This document shows positions 34,539 through 43,060 of a DNA stretch of 64,000 nucleotides, in pieces. How positions within the stretch are numbered: the first letter of the stretch is position 1; the number at the start of each line of letters is the position of its first letter. Under the pieces are notes generated by a model. The model made no database searches. It was not told the DNA's origin and was given only the letters and a program-made list of their open reading frames with translations. The stretch is from CAVTWJ01 sp964525605. Its GTDB lineage: Bacteria > Oederibacteriota > Muellerivitia > Muellerivitales > Muellerivitaceae. The stretch spans positions 98,460 to 162,459 of the forward strand of contig CAZGKT010000003.1 in assembly GCA_964525605.1 (NCBI GenBank). Direction: 5' to 3'. A program made the translations under genes and the position numbers.

Positions 34539-37500
34539 GTGAAATCAATAAAAAAAGGGTCTGTCGGAGGAGAGAGTTTTTTCCCCTTTGCCCCGGTGAC
34601 AATAAATAACATGGAAGATGTTCCCATGGGGGGTGAGTTTTTCCGCGTCATGCTCGAGAACGCCCAGGATGGGGTGGCCCTCATTGACGCCGGGGGAACG
34701 ACCCGTTACGTCAGCCCTTCCGTCGAGTCGGTTCTTGGCTATACCCCGGGGGAAAGGGTGGGAATGGACCTATTTTCCCTCATCCATCCCGAGGACCTGG
34801 CTGGGGCAAAAGGCCTTTTCACCGAAGCCCTCCTCATTCCCGGAAAGGTGTTGAAGGCAGAAGTCAGGGTCAAGCACAGGGATGGGACCTGGCGGACCCT
34901 CGAAACCACAGGCAAAGGCCATGAGTTTTATTTCCCCAAGTTTACGGGGGTGGTGCTGAATTACCGGGATGTCACGGAACGCAAACGCGCCGAAGAAGGC
35001 CGACTCCGCCTGGCCAGCTTGGTGGAGTCCTCCGAGGACGCTATTTATTCAGTGTCCCTGAAGGGGGTAGTCCTCAGCTGGAACCCGGGCGCTCGACGCA
35101 TATACGGTTATACACCGGATGAGATCGGGGGTAGGGACATCTCTCTCGTCGTTCCAAAGGGGCGGGAGGGCGAGTTTCCCAGGCTCCTGGAAGAGGTGCG
35201 TGGCGGGAAAGCTGTGGCCAATTTCGATACCATCCACCGGACCAAGAAAGGCACCGAAGTTTACCTTTCCCTCACCCTATCGCCGGTTAAAAACACTGCG
35301 GGCCGGGTCCACTTGGCCTCCGTCATCGCCCGTGACTTGACCCAGGCGGAGAAGTTCAAGGCGGTCAGGGAGATGCTTCAAACCGAGCGGGACCAGCTTT
35401 TAAACCAGTTTCGCCTTCAAATGGAACATATGCCGCTTGCCCTCATCCTCAGTGACCAAAATTTCCATTTCACTTATTGGAATCCCGCCGCCGAAAAAAT
35501 GTTTGGGTTTTCCTTCACGGAGTTGGAGGGCCGAAAGGGAATCATCGTGCCGGAAAAGGATTGGCCCGCCCACGAGAAATTCCTCCGGGAGATCGCCGCT
35601 TTGGGCGAAACGGTTGGGGGAAGGGTACAGGAAAACCTTCGCAAGGACGGTCGGGTTATCCTATGCGAGTGGTACCGGACGCCCATGGTCGATTCGGAGG
35701 GGAACTTCACGGGATTGATCTCGATGGCACTGGATGTCACCGAACAGAAAAAAAGCCAGACCGCGTTATTTGAAAGCGAAAACCAGTTCCGCCGGATTTT
35801 CGAGGACAGTCCCGTCGGGATAGGCCTGGTGGGGCTCGACGCCCGCTTGATCATGGCCAACCCCCGCTTTTGCGAATTTATCGGTTACAGCGCCGTTGAG
35901 TTAAAAGGGAAATCTTTTGTCGACCTGACCCACCCGGAGGACGTCCATTTGGATTTGGACAACTTGAGGAGGTTGACCGACGGTGAAATCCCCCGTTACG
36001 AGATGGAAAAACGGTATATCCGCAAGGATGGGCGGGTGGTTTGGGGCCGTTTGATGGTGACCCTGGTGAGGGACACTGCGGGAAACCCTCTTTTTGGGTT
36101 GGGGATGGTGGAGGACGCGACGGCGAATAGAAAAGCCGCAGAGATCCATTCGCAATTGACGGCGATCCTCCAGCAAACCACCGACGCGGTGATCGGGGCC
36201 GATCTCGACGGCAAGATCTTCGGCTGGAACCGCGGGGCGGAGGCCATGTTGGGGTACCGCTTGGAAGAAATTGTAGGAAAGTCCACCTATCTCCTGGTCC
36301 CGCCGGAACACAGGCAGGAATTGGAAAGGTTACGGATATTGGCCTCAGGGGAAGAGAACGGTTCCAATTACGAAACCGTGATGTTGAAAAAGAACGGGAA
36401 ACTCATCGAGGTGTCCATCTCGGTTTCGACCCTCAAGGACCCCAAGGGGAAGATTGTCGGGATTTCGGCTATCGCACGGGATATCACTGAACGTAAGAAA
36501 GACGAAGCCTCCATCCGAAAGCACGAGGAGCAGATGCGTTTGGCCCAAAAGATGGAAGCTGTCGGGCGCCTTGCGAGCGGTGTGGCCCATGATTTCAATA
36601 ATTTACTGAACGTCATCATGGGAAACGCAGAGTTTTTAATCGAGGACAGGGAAAATAAAATTATCCATTCGGAAGAGGTTGCGGAAATCAAAAACGCGGT
36701 GTGGCGCGGCGCGGATCTGACCAAACAACTGCTCGTTTTCGGTAAGAACCAAGTTGCCAAGCCCCGGCCCGTGAATTTGAACGACCTTTGCATTGAAATG
36801 AACAAAATGCTGAAGCGCCTGGTCGACGCCACCATCAAACCGAGCTTCATTCAGGACAAACATTTGAAACCCATTTTGATTGATCCAGGACAAATGCAGC
36901 AGGTGATTCTCAACCTGGTCATTAACGCCCGGGACGCCATGCCCCGGGGCGGGCACCTGATTATCGAAACCAAGAATGTGGCCGCCGCCGACCTGGATCG
37001 AGAAAAAAGGCCTACCCTGGTAGCTGGCAACTACGTCCGACTCCATGTAACCGACACAGGGACGGGCATGAGTGCGGAAACCCAGAAACACCTTTTTGAA
37101 CCCTTTTTTACCACGAAGGCGGAAAAGGGGACGGGGTTGGGCCTGGCGACGGTTTATTCCATCGTCAAACAATGGAAGGGACAGATTTTTCTCAATAGCA
37201 CCCTTGGAAGGGGCACAACCTTTTCCCTTTATTTTCCAGCCCTTGCGGAAAACCGGATAGCGGTCGACCTGCCTGAACCCACCGGCTCGATTCCAGGCGG
37301 GGTGGAAACCGTGCTTTTAGCGGAGGACGATGCGTCGGGAAGGAAAGTATTGGTTCGGATTCTGGAGAAATACGGTTATCGGGTTTTGGAGGCGGAAAGC
37401 GGACAGGCGGCCCTGCAAAAGGCCAAAGATGAGAGCGGGCCAATCCATCTTTTGTTGACCGACGCCATCATGTTCGAAATGAACGGCAGGGAACTGGCCG

Positions 37501-37670
37501 ATGAATTGGTTAAAACTCATCCCGGGACGAAGATCGTCTTTATCTCGGGCTATTCCCAGGAAACCCTATCGGATCAGGGAATCCTGCGCATGGGTATCCA
37601 CCTGATTCCGAAACCCTTTGAAATTGAAGAATTGATGCGCGAAATCCGCAAGGCCCTGGACGAAACCTAA
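34539..37670 (+). CDS. Multi-PAS hybrid histidine kinase with receiver domain
   Basis: About 1043 residues without convincing membrane helices. Several PAS/PAC domains follow one another (for example GVALIDAGGTTRYVSPSVES, GVVLSWNPGARRIYGYTPDE, NFHFTYWNPAAEKMFGFSF, VGIGLVGLDARLIMANPRF, VIGADLDGKIFGWNRGAEAM). Then come HisKA (AVGRLASGVAHDFNNLLNVI), HATPase (NLVINARDAMP, DTGTGMS, GTGLGLATVYSIV) and a C-terminal receiver (LLAEDDASGRK, LLLTDAIMFEMNG, LIPKPFEIEELMREI). The start is uncertain: GTG 34539 has a poor ribosome site, and ATG 34626 is an alternative directly before the first PAS. It is cytosolic and may sense redox or small ligands. Confidence 0.88.
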   Translation: MKSIKKGSVGGESFFPFAPVTINNMEDVPMGGEFFRVMLENAQDGVALIDAGGTTRYVSPSVESVLGYTPGERVGMDLFSLIHPEDLAGAKGLFTEALLIPGKVLKAEVRVKHRDGTWRTLETTGKGHEFYFPKFTGVVLNYRDVTERKRAEEGRLRLASLVESSEDAIYSVSLKGVVLSWNPGARRIYGYTPDEIGGRDISLVVPKGREGEFPRLLEEVRGGKAVANFDTIHRTKKGTEVYLSLTLSPVKNTAGRVHLASVIARDLTQAEKFKAVREMLQTERDQLLNQFRLQMEHMPLALILSDQNFHFTYWNPAAEKMFGFSFTELEGRKGIIVPEKDWPAHEKFLREIAALGETVGGRVQENLRKDGRVILCEWYRTPMVDSEGNFTGLISMALDVTEQKKSQTALFESENQFRRIFEDSPVGIGLVGLDARLIMANPRFCEFIGYSAVELKGKSFVDLTHPEDVHLDLDNLRRLTDGEIPRYEMEKRYIRKDGRVVWGRLMVTLVRDTAGNPLFGLGMVEDATANRKAAEIHSQLTAILQQTTDAVIGADLDGKIFGWNRGAEAMLGYRLEEIVGKSTYLLVPPEHRQELERLRILASGEENGSNYETVMLKKNGKLIEVSISVSTLKDPKGKIVGISAIARDITERKKDEASIRKHEEQMRLAQKMEAVGRLASGVAHDFNNLLNVIMGNAEFLIEDRENKIIHSEEVAEIKNAVWRGADLTKQLLVFGKNQVAKPRPVNLNDLCIEMNKMLKRLVDATIKPSFIQDKHLKPILIDPGQMQQVILNLVINARDAMPRGGHLIIETKNVAAADLDREKRPTLVAGNYVRLHVTDTGTGMSAETQKHLFEPFFTTKAEKGTGLGLATVYSIVKQWKGQIFLNSTLGRGTTFSLYFPALAENRIAVDLPEPTGSIPGGVETVLLAEDDASGRKVLVRILEKYGYRVLEAESGQAALQKAKDESGPIHLLLTDAIMFEMNGRELADELVKTHPGTKIVFISGYSQETLSDQGILRMGIHLIPKPFEIEELMREIRKALDET

Positions 37671-37717
37671 AAGGCTAGGAGCCGCTGTGGCGGGTTCATC
37701 GCTAGGAAGGTAGTTCG

Positions 37718-37728
37718 ATCAAATTGAT
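37718..37728. promoter_or_regulatory. Dyad element upstream of the 37782 promoter
   Basis: ATCAAATTGAT, 53 bp before the -24 element. Perfect half-sites with an AAT spacer. No clear second copy. Confidence 0.5.
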
Positions 37729-37781
37729 TGTTATTCATTTCGGGACCGCCGCCCGGGCCCCCCTACATGAAGCCCAGGGAC

Positions 37782-37797
37782 GGTACGATACTTGCTT
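37782..37797 (+). promoter_or_regulatory. Sigma-54 promoter of the REC-ZnR pair
   Basis: GGTACGATACTTGCTT, GG-N10-GC; predicted start near 37807, about 83 nt before the ATG at 37890. Confidence 0.82.
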
Positions 37798-37889
37798 TCA
37801 TAGGGGTAGGACTTCAATGCCTATATGAAATTCAGGATAGAAATAGGGATCCTTTTAGGGTCAAGAGTTCTGGGATCAAATGAGCGAAC

Positions 37890-38507
37890 ATGCCTAATAA
37901 TACAATCTTAATCGTCGAAGACCAGCCCGGCTTCCGGCGCATCTACCGTGATGTACTGGCGATAGAAGGTTATGAAATCCTTGAAGCAGAGGATGGCGAA
38001 AAGGGCTGGGCCATGGCGAAAAGCCGCAAACCAAGCTTGATCCTTTTGGATCTGGGCCTGCCTGTCCTTGACGGTTTCGAGGTCTTAAAGAGGATTCGGG
38101 GCGATGCCGAAACACGCCTCATTCCCGTCATTATTTTTTCCGTTTTGGGGGAGCAGAAAGACATCCAGCGCGGGATGGAGCTGGGCGCAAACGACTACAC
38201 CGTGAAGGGCTTTTTCACACCCCGTCAAATTCTGGGAAAAATCAAGGACCTCCTGGCTAAGGTGCCCCCCGCCAACCAGGCCCAGCTTGCCGCCGCCCCC
38301 ATCCAACCGGCTTCCTTCAAAGTGCGGATGACGGCCGATTGGGGCGAGGAACCCCGGTTATGCGCCGAACTGGGTATGGCCTTAGGGCACCCCTGCCCCC
38401 ACTGCAATACCGAAATGGTGATGGAGCTGATTCCTGATTACCAGCATACCGAAGGCCACTGGTTCTCCGGTCACCTGACCTGCACCAGTTGTAGCAAGGG
38501 TTTTTGA
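37890..38507 (+). CDS. Response regulator with C-terminal zinc-ribbon-like tail (REC-ZnR 2)
   Basis: 205 residues. Receiver: ILIVEDQPGFRRIYRDVL, LLDLGLPVLDGFEVL, IFSVLGEQ, YTVKGFFTPRQIL. The tail carries PCPHCNTEM and TCTSCSKGF, CxxC pairs about 30 residues apart, with GHWF between. The Pro/Ala-rich linker (about 128-145) separates the two parts. Paralogous to the regulators at 33458 and 38527. The sigma-54 promoter sits directly upstream, and the next REC-ZnR gene starts 19 bp after the stop. Confidence 0.84.
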   Translation: MPNNTILIVEDQPGFRRIYRDVLAIEGYEILEAEDGEKGWAMAKSRKPSLILLDLGLPVLDGFEVLKRIRGDAETRLIPVIIFSVLGEQKDIQRGMELGANDYTVKGFFTPRQILGKIKDLLAKVPPANQAQLAAAPIQPASFKVRMTADWGEEPRLCAELGMALGHPCPHCNTEMVMELIPDYQHTEGHWFSGHLTCTSCSKGF

Positions 38508-38526
38508 TTACAAAAGGAATTAAATC

Positions 38527-39165
38527 ATGGAAACATCCTCTGTCCCCGAAATTCCAGTTCCTGTCCCGGAAGCACCTTCCAAAGGCCTTGTTTTAATCTG
38601 CGATGACCAGCGGGGTTTCCGCCTGATTTACCGGGACGTTTTAGAGAAGGATGGCTATTCGGTTTTGGAGGCGGCCAACGGCGAGGAAGGATGGGAAATC
38701 ATCATCGCAAAGAAACCCGACCTGATCCTCTTGGACCTGGGCCTGCCGGTCTTGGATGGATTCCAGGTTTTGGAAAAAATCCGCCGAAGCACCCAAACCC
38801 AGGACATCCCCGTCATCATTTTCTCGGTTTTAGGGGAACCCCGGGACGTGCAAAAGGCCTTGCATATGGGAGCCAACGACTATTCGGTCAAGGGTTTTTA
38901 CACCCCCCGCCAGGTCCTCAGCAAAATCCGGGACCTTTTGAACAACCACAAGAAAAAGATCGCGGGAAATTCTTACCGCCTTCAATTTCAAAGCGGAACC
39001 AAGGATGAACCGACCCTTCGGTTGGACTTGGGGCTTGAAGAAGGGATTAACTGCCCTGATTGTCATTTTCCATTGGATGCCGAGTTTTCCCCGGATTACG
39101 CCCGGGCAGATGGCCATTGGTTTGCGGTCAGGTTCATCTGTTCAAAATGCGGGAAACCCTTTTAA
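38527..39165 (+). CDS. Response regulator with C-terminal zinc-ribbon-like tail (REC-ZnR 3)
   Basis: 212 residues; AAAAGGAATTAAATC precedes the ATG. A 17-residue Pro/Val-rich N-terminal extension precedes the receiver (LVLICDDQRGFRLIYRDVL, LLDLGLPVLDGFQVL, IFSVLGEPRD, YSVKGFYTPRQVL). The tail has NCPDCHFPL and ICSKCGKPF with GHWF between them, like its two paralogues. Tandem with REC-ZnR 2 and presumably co-transcribed. Confidence 0.84.
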   Translation: METSSVPEIPVPVPEAPSKGLVLICDDQRGFRLIYRDVLEKDGYSVLEAANGEEGWEIIIAKKPDLILLDLGLPVLDGFQVLEKIRRSTQTQDIPVIIFSVLGEPRDVQKALHMGANDYSVKGFYTPRQVLSKIRDLLNNHKKKIAGNSYRLQFQSGTKDEPTLRLDLGLEEGINCPDCHFPLDAEFSPDYARADGHWFAVRFICSKCGKPF

Positions 39166-39181
39166 CAATCCTCTATCCGCC

Positions 39182-39241
39182 ATGCCCTTTGAGCCTGAGG
39201 AACCCACGCGAGAAATTCGTAAGGTTCTTGATGACGCCTGA
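39182..39241 (+). pseudogene. Remnant of a receiver-domain C-terminus
   Basis: 19 codons reading MPFEPEEPTREIRKVLDDA and a stop. They match the end of a receiver domain (KPFEPEELxREIRKVLD; compare KPFEIEELMREIRKALDET of the hybrid kinase at 34539). No receiver body precedes it, so it looks like the tail of a deleted regulator gene left behind REC-ZnR 3. Confidence 0.5.
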
Positions 39242-39279
39242 AAGGTTCAGAGCAAAAAGCCCTGCGGACCTGAGGTGCT

Positions 39280-39310
39280 ATCGTATTGATGCGCGTTTGA
39301 TCAAAATGAT
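39280..39310. promoter_or_regulatory. Dyad elements upstream of the TIR-like gene promoter
   Basis: ATCGTATTGAT (39280-39290) and ATCAAAATGAT (39300-39310), the latter part of a perfect 13-bp dyad GATCAAAATGATC; starts 20 bp apart, ending 56 bp before the -24 element. Confidence 0.68.
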
Positions 39311-39365
39311 CGTTTGGGTAGATGAAAAAAGGCGATGGACCTCCCTTTTATAAAAGATTTTGGAC

Positions 39366-39381
39366 GGTACGATTCTTGCGG
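39366..39381 (+). promoter_or_regulatory. Sigma-54 promoter of the TIR-like gene
   Basis: GGTACGATTCTTGCGG, GG-N10-GC; predicted start near 39391. It lies inside the longest reading frame, so the start codon is placed at 39459. Confidence 0.78.
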
Positions 39382-39458
39382 TATTTCCAATCCTGTTTCT
39401 CCTTCCAAGGGGGAGGACCCGTCCGGAGAACCTCCGGCTGGGAAGAAAGACCAGAACC

Positions 39459-40124
39459 ATGCGGCAAATCCTTATCGTTCATAGTTCGGTCGATGAAAGG
39501 TTTGAGGGCTTTTTTTCCAAGATTTTCATGACGGTGGAGGTGCAAGCCGTTTGGGAAACCTATGTCGGCCTGACGGCCGGGGAAGCCGCGAAGGAAAAGA
39601 TCCGGAAGGCCATCCAGGCGTCCGACGCACTGTTTTTTATCCTCAGCCGGGATGGGGAGTTCATCAGCCGGGCCAAGGCTTGGTTTCCCTGGGCAACCGA
39701 TTTGGCGGGGGGCAAAGATATCTGGGTCTTTGAGCATTGTGAGGATTTGAAGCGGGTACCGGTGATGATCCCCACCCTGGGGCATTATGTGGCCTATTAC
39801 ATCACCAATGCCTGGTCCGATTTCGTATTAGCGATCGCCGAGACCTACGAGAAGCCCAAGGCCGTTTTGACCCCCTTGCCAGAGGCGGTTCTGAAATCCC
39901 TGACAAGTGCGGAAGAAAACGCTTCATTCGACACACTCACCGGAAGGGCCCTTTTCGACGATTCGACCTCCCGGCCCATCAGTCTGCGGACCCGATGTCC
40001 CTATTGTTCCTCGGTGTATAACCTGTACCTCCCCTCGGATATGAAAGTGATCCGCTGTCCGTCTTGCAACCTTTTTTATGGGATTCAAAAGCCCAATAAC
40101 GTGTCCGCCCCAGCCGTCGTCTGA
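39459..40124 (+). CDS. TIR-like domain protein with C-terminal zinc ribbon
   Basis: About 221 residues from ATG 39459. The N-terminus ILIVHSSVDERFEGFFSKIF resembles the first strand and helix of TIR-type domains (FxSHSSxD), and AIQASDALFFILSRDGE the next strands. Catalytic Glu assignment is not possible by eye, so NADase activity is only a possibility. The C-terminus has RCPYCSSVYNLYLPSDMKVIRC with PSC, a CxxC...CxxC ribbon similar in kind to the tails of the neighbouring regulators. It sits inside a signalling cluster and has its own sigma-54 promoter, so it may be a signalling receptor rather than a phage-defence effector. Confidence 0.6.
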   Translation: MRQILIVHSSVDERFEGFFSKIFMTVEVQAVWETYVGLTAGEAAKEKIRKAIQASDALFFILSRDGEFISRAKAWFPWATDLAGGKDIWVFEHCEDLKRVPVMIPTLGHYVAYYITNAWSDFVLAIAETYEKPKAVLTPLPEAVLKSLTSAEENASFDTLTGRALFDDSTSRPISLRTRCPYCSSVYNLYLPSDMKVIRCPSCNLFYGIQKPNNVSAPAVV

Positions 40125-40186
40125 AAGGATTCCCGCAAATGAGGGGAAAAGGGTTTTGACGTCCCTGACCAAGGAGAATGGAAAAT

Positions 40187-40429
40187 ATGAGTTGTAAACA
40201 TCTACGGAAAAGCCTGCTTCGGGCAGCGAAAGAAGTGGGTGAACCTCAAACCGCCAATTGCAGGTTCAAGATGACAGGAGCGGCAAAAGCGAAGGAACTC
40301 CACTCGAAATTATTTGAGATGGGGTTTGAGAAGAGCGCCACTCCAGGTCTTCATTGCTGTTTTTATTCGGATCAGGATTATTCTAAATGTCCCTGGTTTA
40401 CGCGGGGTCCCCATGAAGAAGGCCTCTGA
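40187..40429 (+). CDS. Small Cys-rich protein, unknown function
   Basis: 80 residues from ATG 40187, 10 nt after AAGGAG (an in-frame ATG at 40178 overlaps the ribosome site). It begins MSCKHLRKSLLRAAKEVG and contains five further Cys/His positions (NCRFKM, LHCCFYSDQDYSKCPWF), suggesting a metal site. No family recognised. Same direction as its neighbours in the signalling cluster. Confidence 0.5.
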   Translation: MSCKHLRKSLLRAAKEVGEPQTANCRFKMTGAAKAKELHSKLFEMGFEKSATPGLHCCFYSDQDYSKCPWFTRGPHEEGL

Positions 40430-40502
40430 ATTGACAATCCTAGGCGTCCGGGCGGGGAATGCGGGTTGATTATTTTGATGACAAATCGAAGGAGGACTTT
40501 GG

Positions 40503-40883
40503 ATGAAGTGTTCCGATTTCACGATATTGATAGGGGAAGATCACCCGGGCGAGCAAAAGATTTACCAGAAAGCCCTATCCAAGGAAGGTTACCGATTGAT
40601 CCTGGCCGAAAGCGGGGCCGAGATTCTTGACGAATTGAACAACTCGAGGGTGGATTTGCTCATCACGGACCTTGAAATGAAACCCATGAGCGGTTTGGAT
40701 GCGTTATCGATCATCAAAAAAAGGCACCCGGCCTTATCCATCATTGTGGTTTCGGGCTATTACAAGGGCATGGTTGAAAACTTCAATGGAAAAGCCATCC
40801 TGATCGATGCCTTTATCGAGAAACCCGTCAGCCTGCCGGTTTTCAAGAAAAAGATCCGGGAAGTTTTGAATATCAGCGAGTGA
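40503..40883 (+). CDS. Single-domain response regulator
   Basis: 126 residues; GAAGGAGGA lies upstream of the ATG. Receiver domain: ILIGEDHPGEQK with acidic residues, phospho-acceptor in LLITDLEMKPMSG, VVSGYYKG and FIEKPVSL with the conserved Lys-Pro. It is more divergent from the other regulators in the cluster than they are from each other. No output domain. Confidence 0.85.
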   Translation: MKCSDFTILIGEDHPGEQKIYQKALSKEGYRLILAESGAEILDELNNSRVDLLITDLEMKPMSGLDALSIIKKRHPALSIIVVSGYYKGMVENFNGKAILIDAFIEKPVSLPVFKKKIREVLNISE

Positions 40884-40955
40884 GGGTGGCTCGCGCGGCC
40901 GAACCCGCCAACCCCTGAGCGCTGAAAAATTAGGCCGCCCAAATCAAACGAAGCC

Positions 40956-41294
40956 TTAAATAATATTGACCGCGCGCAAGAGAACCACGCAAACGCAGAT
41001 CACAATGACCCAGACCAGAACCGAGCCAGCCCCATCCCCGGCTTTTAACGTGGGCAGATCCGGCGATCCCTTTTCCATGTTTCTCAGGGATGATTCTTCC
41101 GTCGCTTCCAAAGCGATGGGCGCGTTGGGAAATGAACCGCCGGCTTTCAGCGGTAAGAGCGCTTCGTTATTTGCCAATTCGTTCAATTGAGCGCCTTCTT
41201 GCGCCGAGAGGGGGACGGGCCCCGCCAAAACCTTTTCGGTAAAACCAAGAAAAGCAAAACAAACCGCCGCCGCCAAAACGATGATTTTTTTCAT
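40956..41294 (-). CDS. Secreted/tail-anchored small protein, unknown function
   Basis: 112 residues from the ATG at 41294 (preceded by GGAAAAGGGG). Signal peptide MKKIIVLAAAVCFAFLGF, a polar middle, and a C-terminal hydrophobic helix VLVWVIVICVCVVLLRAVNI. The longer frame to 41339 adds a basic leader and is not favoured. A perfect extended dyad lies upstream at 41435 but no sigma-54 promoter could be found. Confidence 0.55.
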   Translation of the reverse strand: MKKIIVLAAAVCFAFLGFTEKVLAGPVPLSAQEGAQLNELANNEALLPLKAGGSFPNAPIALEATEESSLRNMEKGSPDLPTLKAGDGAGSVLVWVIVICVCVVLLRAVNII

Positions 41295-41434
41295 CACAAC
41301 CCCTTTTCCGGACAAAACTTTTCTTCCGCGCGCGATCAACCGAATCTTCCGCGCTTTGCCTTGTCGTCTCTCCTATTACAGTAAGCGTTTGGTTTGGAAA
41401 AACTCAGGGGTTCCAGGTTTTTATTTTTGCACCT

Positions 41435-41445
41435 ATCACTTTGAT
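41435..41445. promoter_or_regulatory. Isolated dyad element
   Basis: ATCACTTTGAT within the longer palindrome CTATCACTTTGATAG, between divergent genes at 41294 (minus) and 41550 (plus). I found no GG-N10-GC promoter for either. Confidence 0.4.
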
Positions 41446-41549
41446 AGGCGCTTCGTTTATGAAAAAATCCCATTTGTGTTTTTTATCTTTCACTCAACTA
41501 AACTGGAGCCGCTTCTCAAAATGATCTTGGTGGAAGAAAGCGTGAACCT

Positions 41550-42140
41550 ATGAATTTTCGAAAAATTTCTCACGGGCAATGGACGGGGGCCTCTGTTCTC
41601 TTAGTCCTTTCTTTATTTTCAATGAACTGCGCCACTTCATCGGGTATGAAGACCCTTTCGGACCAGGCGGTTCTTCTCGATCTGCCGGTGGTTCGCCAAA
41701 CCGCGCCGGATCTCTGCGGGGAAGTAGCCCTGGAAATGCTGACGAGGTATTACAACGTGCTCTTAACCGAGGACGAGGAGAAGCAGCTTGAAAATGAAGC
41801 CAAACACGAAGAGGGGATTCACGGTTCGACTTTGAAGAAAGTTTTAGAACAACAAGGTTATTTTGTGGCGGTATTTTCAGGGACCTTGGACCGCAAAGTC
41901 TCGGGCCTTTACCATCATTTGGACTTAAGGCGGCCCCTCATTGTTATGGTCGAGGGTGACGGGCCGGACAAAAACCATTATGTGTTAGCCGTGGGCTACG
42001 ACGAGGGCACAAATGCCATCGTGTTGTTGGACCCGGTTCGGGGTGAGATCGCCATGCCGTTGGTCAATTTCAAAAAGGTTTGGGCCAAAGTGAATAACTT
42101 CACGATTTTAGCGATTCCGAAAAATCTAAAAGATCAATGA
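41550..42140 (+). CDS. C39-like papain-fold lipoprotein
   Basis: 196 residues. The signal region ends in a lipobox-like SMNC (about residue 26). The remainder matches C39-type papain-like peptidases: DLCGEVALEMLTRYYNV (catalytic Cys, about 56), NHYVLAVGYDE (catalytic His) and VLLDPVRGEIAM (Asp). C39 domains usually process leader peptides; lipoprotein versions may act on cell-surface peptides. All catalytic residues appear present. A terminator follows. Confidence 0.8.
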   Translation: MNFRKISHGQWTGASVLLVLSLFSMNCATSSGMKTLSDQAVLLDLPVVRQTAPDLCGEVALEMLTRYYNVLLTEDEEKQLENEAKHEEGIHGSTLKKVLEQQGYFVAVFSGTLDRKVSGLYHHLDLRRPLIVMVEGDGPDKNHYVLAVGYDEGTNAIVLLDPVRGEIAMPLVNFKKVWAKVNNFTILAIPKNLKDQ

Positions 42141-42167
42141 GCGGAAGCATGTGCCTGATCCGCTTGA

Positions 42168-42209
42168 AGCCAAAAAGCCCAATCCGTGGAAGGTCGGGGC
42201 TTTTTGGCT
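42168..42209 (+). terminator. Bidirectional terminator between convergent genes
   Basis: Stem AGCCAAAAAGCCC / GGGCTTTTTGGCT, with A-rich and T-rich sides serving both the C39-like gene and the convergent outer-membrane protein gene. Confidence 0.85.
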
Positions 42210-42223
42210 GATCCGTTTCGCGT

Positions 42224-42808
42224 TTAATTCATCATGAACTGGAACCCGGCGCTTATCGGGAAAAAGACAGTAGGCTGGTCCTTGGCGTAATGGCTCGAGG
42301 TATTATCGAAATCCACCTTGCCCTGGATGAAAAAGTTGGACCGGTTTCCCAGCGGGAAGGCGAAACCGATTCCGGCCTCTTCCAAAAAATCGGTTTCGTT
42401 GGCGGTACCGGTAATGCCGAGAAAAGAGGCGGATTCCGAGTTAATCGCCAGGCCCGCGGCCACGAAAAGATAGGGCCGGATCATCGAATGCCCCAGGTAA
42501 ATCTGGCCTTTCACCACGACAGGAACCATATTCCAGGTTCCATTGAATAGGTTGTTTTTCGCCTGAAAAGTGTCGTATCCGGATTCCAATGACAATTCAA
42601 TATGGCCTGGCAGGCGGTAACCGATGGATCCTTCACCGCCCCAGCCTTGATTGACGGCCTGATCGAGATGGCCGGTAGGGAAATTGCTGTTCCCGCTGAT
42701 TTGGGCGAACCAGGCGGTGATATCCTCGCCATCCGGGTCCGTTTGCGCCCAGGCGGAAGAAACCAAACCCAACCAGCCGATAAAAAACCAGATTGGTAAC
42801 TTTTTCAA
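42224..42808 (-). CDS. Outer-membrane beta-barrel protein
   Basis: 194 residues with a signal peptide (LPIWFFIGWLGLVSSAWA, cleaved before QTDPDG). Alternating hydrophobic strands follow: GGEGSIGYRLPGHIELSLESGYDTF, WNMVPVVVKGQIYLG, MIRPYLFVAAGLAINS, GIGFAFPLG, NFFIQGKVDFD, PISAGFQFMMN, consistent with an eight-strand OmpA/OmpW-type barrel, ending in a near-aromatic terminus. Ligand unknown. Upstream CTCCTTTGG (GGAG on the minus strand) is the ribosome site. Confidence 0.75.
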   Translation of the reverse strand: MKKLPIWFFIGWLGLVSSAWAQTDPDGEDITAWFAQISGNSNFPTGHLDQAVNQGWGGEGSIGYRLPGHIELSLESGYDTFQAKNNLFNGTWNMVPVVVKGQIYLGHSMIRPYLFVAAGLAINSESASFLGITGTANETDFLEEAGIGFAFPLGNRSNFFIQGKVDFDNTSSHYAKDQPTVFFPISAGFQFMMN

Positions 42809-42850
42809 TTCATTCTCCTTTGGTTTTTGTTGCTAATTTGGACGAACGGG

Positions 42851-43060
42851 TTATTTTTTAGGCTTGATCCCAACCAAGTTTTGAAATTGCTTGACCGTAT
42901 CCAGAACCGCCCCGCTTAATTTTTGGAACTGTCCCTTCGTTTTTTGGACATTTCCTTCGGCCTGCAGGGTCTGATTGCCCGTGGCCTTTCCGATGTTTTC
43001 TTTAAACCCGCCCACGGTCGTGTTGACCGTGCCCTCCACCTTGTCCCTGTTAACAGTCAT
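42851..43060 (-). CDS. CsbD-like stress protein
   Basis: 69 residues from the ATG at 43060, behind AAGGAAATAAAA. MTVNRDKVEGTVNTTVGGFKE and GKATGNQTLQAEGNVQKTKG form the CsbD/YjbJ signature; these small, charged proteins are general-stress induced in Bacillus and E. coli and have no known enzymatic role. A perfect dyad element (43171) lies upstream. A degenerate sigma-54-like sequence at about 43111-43124 (TGAAAGTTCTTAGC on the minus strand) is too weak to claim. Confidence 0.8.
   Translation of the reverse strand: MTVNRDKVEGTVNTTVGGFKENIGKATGNQTLQAEGNVQKTKGQFQKLSGAVLDTVKQFQNLVGIKPKK

Noticed and set aside
40469..40479. ATTATTTTGAT dyad ahead of the 40503 regulator
   Set aside because: Only about 24 bp from the start codon, too close to act as an upstream element for a sigma-54 promoter, and none is present.
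41328..41341. Minus-strand GG-N10-GC ahead of the 41294 gene
   Set aside because: Spacing fits, but the -12 box is GCGC, without TT.
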